Source: Thecamonas trahens ATCC 50062 (lineage: Eukaryota; Apusozoa; Apusomonadida; Apusomonadidae). From it: a DNA stretch of 64,000 nucleotides. Positions 58,827 to 64,000 of the stretch are shown here, piece after piece. The stretch is from assembly GCF_000142905.1 (NCBI RefSeq), contig NW_013657665.1:262164-326163 (forward strand). The letters run 5' to 3'. Position 1 is the first letter of the stretch; each line of letters starts with the position of its first letter. The notes under the pieces were generated by a model, which was given only the letters and a program-made list of their open reading frames with translations, did no database searches and was not told the origin of the DNA. The position numbers were made by a program, and so were the translations under genes.

Positions 58827-60095
58827 ATGCGGCGCCAGATGGCAGGACCCGGGACCAACAAGCACAAGGATGGTCCCAACATTGACGCGGGTACGGAGCC
58901 CTCTCTCCCCCTCTACCCACCCCGTTCTCCTTCTTCCCCTCCCCCTCCTTCTCTGCGCTGCCCCACCTTCTCCGTGTCTCGCACGAAGCGTGCTGCCTCT
59001 CTGCTCGGGTTCTTCCGAAACGCAAGAAAGGTCGCAGGTGCCCCCCCCCCCACACACCCACAGACTCACCCCCCCCACACTCCCACACCCACCCCCTCCC
59101 ACACACAGGCAAGTACGCTCCCGCCGCAAACACCGCCGGCTTTCGCCGCACTACCATTGCTGCTGGGTACGTTCATTCTCCTCCAACCGCCTCTCCCTCC
59201 CCCCTTCCTTCCCCCCCCTCCCCCCCCCCCCTCCGTCACCAAGCCACTTGCCCCAAGCGGCAATGATCATCGCTGGTTCAGGTGCCACGTTTTTTTTTTC
59301 GCCTGTCCTCCGCGCTCGGCACTCACGCACAAACCCAATCCACACAGCCCGACCTCGCAGGAGGCCAAGGTGACTGTTTCTGGCAATGATGCTGGAAAGC
59401 TTGCTGCTGCTGGCGGCTCTGGCGACGGCTACCGCCGCACCACTATTGCCGCTGGCCCAACCTCGCAGGAGGCCAAGGTGACTGTTTCTGGCAACGATGC
59501 CGGAAAGCTTGCTGCTGCTGGCGGCTCTGGCGACGGCTACCGCCGCACCACCATCGCCGCCGGCCCGACCTCGCAGGAGGCCAAGGTCACCATCTCGGGC
59601 AACGATGCCGGCAAGCTCGCAGCTGCCGGAGATGCTGGCGACGGCTACCGCCGCACCACCATCGCCGCCGGCCCGACCTCGCAGGAGGCCAAGGTCACCA
59701 TCTCGGGCAACGATGCCGGCAAGCTCGCAGCTGCCGGAGATGCTGGCGACGGCTACCGCCGCACCACCATCGCCGCCGGCCCGACCTCGCAGGAGGCCAA
59801 GGTCACCGTCTCGGGCAACGACCCAGGCCTCCAGGCTGCTGCAGGTGCGCCGCCGCCGTCGGGTGGGTACCGGTCGTCGACGACGACCACCGCCGCTGGC
59901 CCCACGGCATCGGCCGACACCAAGGTTGCTGTCTCGGGCTCGGACCCCGGCCTGCGCGAGGGTGTTGGTGCCGCCGACGGTGGCTACCGCGCGTCGACGA
60001 CCTCGACCGCTGCCGGCCCTGGTGCCGCCAACACCGAGGTCAAGGTTGGCCTCGACCCGGGCCTTCAGGCCCCTGCCGCCGACAACGCGTACTAA
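58827..60095 (+). CDS. 36-residue-repeat protein, three exons
   Basis: Exons 58827-58890, 59109-59166 and 59348-60095 are joined by introns of 218 and 181 bases, both with GTACG donors and ACACAG acceptors, giving 289 residues. The split is supported by the repeat itself: the joined exon 1/2 sequence AGKYAPAANTAGFRRTTIAA aligns with later units AGKLAAAGGSGDGYRRTTIA. The head is MRRQMAGPGTNKHKDGPNID. Units follow the theme TSQEAKVTVSGNDAGKLAAA then GYRRTTIAAGP; two are identical at the DNA level and later ones diverge (KVAVSGSDPGLREGVG). There is no signal peptide or membrane helix. The sequence is small-residue-rich and probably extended or fibrous. No family recognised; high codon bias suggests strong expression. 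Confidence 0.75.
   Translation: MRRQMAGPGTNKHKDGPNIDAGTEPSLPLYPPRSPSSPPPPSLRCPTFSVSRTKRAASLLGFFRNARKVAGAPPPTHPQTHPPHTPTPTPSHTQASTLPPQTPPAFAALPLLLGTFILLQPPLPPPFLPPPPPPPSVTKPLAPSGNDHRWFRCHVFFFACPPRSALTHKPNPHSPTSQEAKVTVSGNDAGKLAAAGGSGDGYRRTTIAAGPTSQEAKVTVSGNDAGKLAAAGGSGDGYRRTTIAAGPTSQEAKVTISGNDAGKLAAAGDAGDGYRRTTIAAGPTSQEAKVTISGNDAGKLAAAGDAGDGYRRTTIAAGPTSQEAKVTVSGNDPGLQAAAGAPPPSGGYRSSTTTTAAGPTASADTKVAVSGSDPGLREGVGAADGGYRASTTSTAAGPGAANTEVKVGLDPGLQAPAADNAY
59348..59887 (+). repeat. 108-base coding tandem repeat
   Basis: Unit starts CCGACCTCGCAGGAGGCC (or CCAACC...) occur at 59348, 59456, 59564, 59672 and 59780. Units at 59564 and 59672 appear identical over all 108 bases. The first two share a different synonymous pattern (GTGACTGTTTCTGGC), which shows two separate duplication events. 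Confidence 0.92.
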
Positions 60096-60143
60096 GCTCC
60101 ATGCAGGAGCTGCAGACTAAACTCCCTGCCTTTATGATCAAAC

Positions 60144-63100
60144 TCAGGCCTCGCGCCGCGCGAGCATCATCGCCACCATCACTAGCACGCACACTTGCAC
60201 AAGCTGCGCCACCACGCCAGCATCGGCCAACCACTGTCGCGGGCTTCGCCGCCGCGCCGCCGCCTCGGCCGCCCGCATGCCCTGAACAAGCTCCCGATTC
60301 GTCTGCTCGAGCTCGCCGAGCCGACGCAGCACATCGTGTGTGACTGCTGACTCGAGCGGCGTCACCGTGCCCGATCGCGCCTTCTCCTTGTACTGCTTGG
60401 CCATTCGCCGCTGGACCTGGGCCAGCGCCCGTCCACGATGCCCGCCGTTCGAGTACGCCCGCAGCATCAGCCCACCGGCTCCTTCGTCTGACGATACTGA
60501 TGAATCGAGTGAGAGCTCCGAGTCCTCAACCTCGTCGTCGTCGTCATCGTCCTCGTCGCCATGCATGTCGCCACCGTTGTCGGCCTCGGACCCGTCACCC
60601 ATTCCGTCGCCAGAGCCGGTGCCGGCGAATGAGCCGGTGAGTGCAAACGGGCGGATGACGCCGCCACCACGATCGCGATCGCACACACCCCGATGGCTCA
60701 CTACCGTGTTGGCGTACGCGTACTCCCACACGTCGTCGTCGGCAAGAGAGACAAACAGCGACGGTGCCCGCCCGGCGCCCGGTGCCCGCTTGTGGGCTTG
60801 CACCCGCTCGCGGGCAGCCTGCGCGCCGACGGCGTTGCCGTTGCGCAGTGCCGTCACCGTCTCGCGCCACACCTTGGCCGACTCAAACTCGGCACAGTTG
60901 TCGTCGGCCGCACCATACCGCTCCATGTTGGCGGCCATGGCAAGGATGGTGGCATTCGAGACGTCGAGCTCCCACGCCTCGGAGTCGCCGCCGCCCTCAC
61001 CGACGTCGCGCTCCACGCGGACCGAGTCGTTCCACTTGCCCGACAGAGTGAAGAGGGTCTTGCCACGCGGTGGTGAGTCGGGCCCGGTACGCTCGCCCCC
61101 GGGTGTCACAGGCAACTCGTCATCACCGCGCTCGCCATCGCCCTCGCGCTCACGCTCGCGCTCGCGCTCGGCCTCGCTGCTGACGACTTCGACCACCCGG
61201 CCGGACACGTTGTGGAACGAGCCGCCAAACAGGCCACGCGACTCAAAGTTGAGCGTCGCGGCAAGGCCCGATGACGGGCACACCACACTCGCCTCACCCA
61301 CATAGTCAACAGCCACCGATCCCAGCGGCAGTCCCGTGGCCCGCATCAAAGGCAGCGTCACCGTGTACACCTCCGAATGCGCCAGAAACATCAGGTCAAT
61401 GACAGACGCACTCGACGGCCCACCCTCGACGCACCACCCCTTGTACACCGAGTCAAAGACCAGCGAGCCGTTGGCCACAAACCCGGCGTCGCGGTTAGTC
61501 ATGTAAAATCCGGTGGCATGCGGCGACGAGCCGAGATGCTCCGCCACAAAGTGCGTCACAAGCGGCGGCGAGCCCGGGAGGCTGGTGTCGTCATCGGTCG
61601 GTCGCGGCAGTGCAAACAGCTCGCGGTGGACCTCGCCCGGCAGCGGCGTAAGTGGCAGCCGCAACAGCGCCCCGTCCATTGCGTTGATGTTGAGAACGTG
61701 AAGGACCCACTGCACAACCGCAACCATCCGCCGCGGTGCAGAATCGATCTGCTTGATTGACGCAAGGTACGGCGACGATAGCCCGAGGTCGCCCAGCCGC
61801 TGCAGCAGCGACCGGTCTTGGTAGACAAACGCCGGGAGCGAGACAGAGTCCAGCGACGCCCCGTTCCGCAGATGCCCAATCGCAAGCCGCACAAGCTCCA
61901 GCTGCTCGGCAGAGAGCGCGACCTCGACCTGCGGCAGCGCACGGCCCAGCCCGAGCGGAGCCCGCACGTAGCCAGCGTGAAGAACCCGGATCCACGCCTG
62001 GAGCCGCGTCTCACCGCGCTTTGGCGTCACTGTGTTGGCCAGCGCTCGCCAAGCTGCCGCTGCGCTCTCGGCCCCCTGGCTCTGCTCTAAGCTCAACCGC
62101 TCGCTCGCTGCCGACCCGGCTCCGGATCCGCCTCCCGGCTCGCCTCCACCGGTCCCAACCCCAGCCCCGGCACCACCCCGGCTCTCGCCGTTGGCCAGTC
62201 CGCCAGACGTGCCAAGAGTAGCGGCGCCGACCCCACTCCCATTCGACACCCGCCGCGAATTGTCCAGTAGTGCAAGGTTGCCGTGGCGGAGCGTAAACTG
62301 GTTGTGCTTGGGATGGTACGGCAGAGGCAGATGCGCGTCGGCGTAGGCCACGGCCGATCGCAGTGCTGCCAGCCACGCTTCCATCTCCTTCCGCAGCGGA
62401 ACCCGGAGGACGCAGTGGTCGGTGGCTATCTTTTTGGACATGATGCGGCGGCCCTGGGGGTGGTAGATCTTGAACGAGAACCCGCGCCGCCGCGACGGCT
62501 TCTCCACCACCTTGCAACCGTGAATGTAGACGTAGACCGAGTGCTTCCGCGACGTCGGCCGCCGGAAAAACAGCAGCTTGCCCGGTTTGAGCACCATCCA
62601 CTTGTTCTTCCACCGCTGAAAGGTGCCCCGCAGCTTGACCCATCCGCTCATGATCACATCGCCCGTACCGCCGCCGACCCGCCCCACGCCCCGCCAGCCG
62701 ATCTCGCCGCCACTGATCTCCACCACCTCAACCTCGTCCCGCCCGCCGCCGCCGCCGCCGCCGCCGCCGACCCCGCCGCCATCGTCCAAGCCACCGCCGA
62801 GCTCGCCGCCGACCCCGCCACCGCCAACAATGCCACCAGCCGGTCCGCCGCCAGGACCACCCGCACCACCGCCGCCTCCACCTCCTCCTCCCCCAGCGCC
62901 TGGCTTGCCATTGGCATTGGTCTTGGCCTTGGCCTTGGCCTTGGTCTTGGTCTTGACCTTGATCTTGCTCCCGCCGCCGCCCCCGCCGCCACCGCCACCA
63001 GGCAGGCCATGGCCATCGGGCATGCCACCAGGGCCGCCGCGGTGGGCAGCAGCCCGGCAGCCACAGTGCTCGCAGCCGCCGCCTCCAGGCGCAGGAGCCA

Positions 63101-63266
63101 CATACTGCCGGCACCCGCCACACTGCCGGCAACCACCCAGTCCGCTGCCGTCCCCACCACGCCCCTCTGTCCGTGCTCCTGTAGGCATGGACGAGTCGAG
63201 TCTGCCACAGAGTTGCCGCTGCGGCCCCTGTCGGCGGTGTCTGCCCGACAGGCGAACCGTTTTCAT
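60144..63266 (-). CDS. PH-domain oxysterol-binding-protein-related protein (ORP) with tail anchor
   Basis: The frame is 1040 residues from 63266; 63188 (MPTGARTEGRGGDGSGLGGC) is a likely alternative start. The N-terminus is Gly-rich with a Cys cluster (CRQCGGCRQY ... CEHCGCR) and a KIKVKTKTKAKAKAKTNANG tract. PH domain: MSGWVKLRGTFQRWKNKWMV then LKPGKLLFFRRPTSRKHSVY. ORD: ITHFVAEH-type block HFVAEHLGSSPHATGFYMTN, AVDYVGEASVVCPSSGLAAT, LNFESRGLFGGSFHNVSGRV, FTLSGKWNDSV. The usual EQVSHHPP signature is EHLGSSPH, so the His-His pair that binds PI4P is lost. A C-terminal hydrophobic helix (VVAQLVQVCVLVMVAMMLAR) suggests an ER tail anchor as in ORP5/8. Role: lipid transfer at contact sites; PI4P exchange is doubtful here. 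Confidence 0.86.
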   Translation of the reverse strand: MKTVRLSGRHRRQGPQRQLCGRLDSSMPTGARTEGRGGDGSGLGGCRQCGGCRQYVAPAPGGGGCEHCGCRAAAHRGGPGGMPDGHGLPGGGGGGGGGGSKIKVKTKTKAKAKAKTNANGKPGAGGGGGGGGGGAGGPGGGPAGGIVGGGGVGGELGGGLDDGGGVGGGGGGGGGRDEVEVVEISGGEIGWRGVGRVGGGTGDVIMSGWVKLRGTFQRWKNKWMVLKPGKLLFFRRPTSRKHSVYVYIHGCKVVEKPSRRRGFSFKIYHPQGRRIMSKKIATDHCVLRVPLRKEMEAWLAALRSAVAYADAHLPLPYHPKHNQFTLRHGNLALLDNSRRVSNGSGVGAATLGTSGGLANGESRGGAGAGVGTGGGEPGGGSGAGSAASERLSLEQSQGAESAAAAWRALANTVTPKRGETRLQAWIRVLHAGYVRAPLGLGRALPQVEVALSAEQLELVRLAIGHLRNGASLDSVSLPAFVYQDRSLLQRLGDLGLSSPYLASIKQIDSAPRRMVAVVQWVLHVLNINAMDGALLRLPLTPLPGEVHRELFALPRPTDDDTSLPGSPPLVTHFVAEHLGSSPHATGFYMTNRDAGFVANGSLVFDSVYKGWCVEGGPSSASVIDLMFLAHSEVYTVTLPLMRATGLPLGSVAVDYVGEASVVCPSSGLAATLNFESRGLFGGSFHNVSGRVVEVVSSEAEREREREREGDGERGDDELPVTPGGERTGPDSPPRGKTLFTLSGKWNDSVRVERDVGEGGGDSEAWELDVSNATILAMAANMERYGAADDNCAEFESAKVWRETVTALRNGNAVGAQAARERVQAHKRAPGAGRAPSLFVSLADDDVWEYAYANTVVSHRGVCDRDRGGGVIRPFALTGSFAGTGSGDGMGDGSEADNGGDMHGDEDDDDDDEVEDSELSLDSSVSSDEGAGGLMLRAYSNGGHRGRALAQVQRRMAKQYKEKARSGTVTPLESAVTHDVLRRLGELEQTNRELVQGMRAAEAAARRRSPRQWLADAGVVAQLVQVCVLVMVAMMLARREA

Positions 63267-63410
63267 CTCGCCCGTCCTCCTGCAGCTGACGGCAGGCTAC
63301 AGAGGTCATTGGGCGGCCTCGCTCGCCTGGCAAGCCTATTTCTACCTTTACACGCATGACTTTGGCGTTGCTGTGCTCAGCCAGAGTGACCATCGGCATC
63401 AAGGCAACAA

Positions 63411-64000
63411 TCATGCCTCAGTCTCCTCGCCTGAAGCCTGGGCCGTCTCGTCCGACGACGAGGCATGGCCGACAGGCCGCCCGGCCCAGATCGAGGCCGC
63501 CGAGGCCATAATCTTGCGCGACTTGTCCTCCTTCTCCTTTGACTTGGTCTCGGAGAGCTTAGAACGGAGCTCGAGGAACGACGACTCGAGCTGAGCCGCA
63601 ATCTCGGCCTCGACCATGGCCGTCCGCGAGAGAAGCCGGCCCTCGGCAATAGCCTCCATCCGGGCCTTGAACTCATCCTCGTAGAGGTGGGCGTAGTTGA
63701 CAAGCAAGTTGCGGAGCGTAATTGTTGACGCCAGTTCGCTGTTGACCGAGACATCCGATGAGATTTGCCGCGCGAGCGTGTCCGACCCGCTGGCACCCCC
63801 ACCGGCTGCCGACACCGCGTCTTCGGAGATCTTGGCGAGGTGATCCTCCATCGCACCAGCCAAACGATGCGCAAACTCGACCCGCAACTCGTCAGCGTCG
63901 GCGACAACCTTGCGGAGCGTGGTGAGCTCATCAAGCAGCGCCCGGTTCATCGCGGCAGAGATAGTTAGCAGGGCCTGGAGCATGGCCACGTCATCATTGC
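63411..64000 (-). CDS. Coiled-coil protein, C-terminal part (cut by window end)
   Basis: The frame ends at 63411 and is open to the right edge, so the 5' end lies outside the window. The visible 196 residues read NDDVAMLQALLTISAAMNRA, LLDELTTLRKVVADADELRV, then a Gly/Ala/Ser linker, and a second helix EDEFKARMEAIAEGRLLSRT then VEAEIAAQLESSFLELRSKL. The charged tail KSKEKEDKSRK and an acidic end (SSSDETAQASGEETEA) close it. Helical coiled coil throughout; no family recognised. The ATG inside the visible part is not the necessary start. Confidence 0.68.
   Translation of the reverse strand, partial: NDDVAMLQALLTISAAMNRALLDELTTLRKVVADADELRVEFAHRLAGAMEDHLAKISEDAVSAAGGGASGSDTLARQISSDVSVNSELASTITLRNLLVNYAHLYEDEFKARMEAIAEGRLLSRTAMVEAEIAAQLESSFLELRSKLSETKSKEKEDKSRKIMASAASIWAGRPVGHASSSDETAQASGEETEA

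Noticed and set aside
58974-59038. Possible middle exon TKRAASLLGFFRNARK in the 36-residue-repeat gene
   Set aside because: Joining exon 1 directly to the exon at 59109 keeps phase and gives a first unit that aligns with the repeat. This segment lacks matching splice phases.

Overview
The window is a GC-rich, very compact eukaryotic nuclear contig with a 100-base run of Ns at 8827-8926. Genes lie on both strands, mostly as long uninterrupted reading frames. Where introns exist they are few and short (about 80-260 bases), usually near the 5' end, and most begin GTACG or GTATG. The gene content is that of a flagellated, motile, free-living protist: a full-length talin, the cilium factor IFT25, a giant USP-type deubiquitinase, Rix7/NVL, mitochondrial COQ9 and saccharopine dehydrogenase. 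Base composition, compactness and the talin gene are all consistent with an apusomonad such as Thecamonas trahens. That assignment is my inference, not a search result.

Layout. 1-378: start of a CXorf65-like gene leaving the window. 755-3675: low-complexity basic protein with a four-cysteine knuckle. 3908-5818: membrane-anchored candidate cysteine protease. 6089-6469: two-exon microprotein. 6637-8604: TPR protein with a Lys/Gly/Ser tail. 9237-15455: talin, followed after only 39 bases by NVL/Rix7 (15495-17972). 18002-19555: seven-helix GOST-like membrane protein. 20045-20437: hAT transposase relic. 20549-22510: basic coiled-coil protein. 22516-24427: Na+/H+ exchanger, divergent from a metallothionein-repeat protein (24823-25725). 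25849-28053: Sqs1-like R3H/G-patch protein. 28050-28580: small unknown. 28726-30327: saccharopine dehydrogenase, divergent from COQ9 (30909-31853). 31917-32597: GNAT acetyltransferase. 32592-34814: Vps9 Rab GEF. 35054-36094: leucine-rich repeat protein. 36170-37750: Spinster-like MFS transporter. 37968-39226: split-frame unknown. 39863-47131: USP9X/24/34-class deubiquitinase. 47797-52940: receptor-kinase fusion. 53033-53676: IFT25. 54050-54607: piggyBac relic. 55108-57045: WD40 protein. 57105-57923: PDZ/coiled-coil protein. 58060-58800: decayed coding-like stretch. 58827-60095: spliced 36-residue-repeat protein. 60144-63266: PH-ORP lipid transfer protein. 63411-64000: coiled-coil protein cut by the window end.

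The most unusual object is the gene at about 47.5-52.9 kb. A bacterial-type sugar-ABC-transporter substrate-binding ectodomain and a chitobiase C-terminal-like domain sit outside a single membrane helix. Inside the cell are an apparently complete TKL-type kinase, a degenerate class III nucleotide-cyclase-like domain and a second kinase that lacks the catalytic aspartate. Its frame breaks once in the first kinase and again between a signal peptide and the ectodomain, so the gene model needs transcript support.

The genes do not form a pathway; they are ordinary eukaryotic neighbours. What links them is architecture: stop codons of convergent genes touch or overlap, leaders are C/CA-rich on the sense strand, and shared bidirectional promoters are short.
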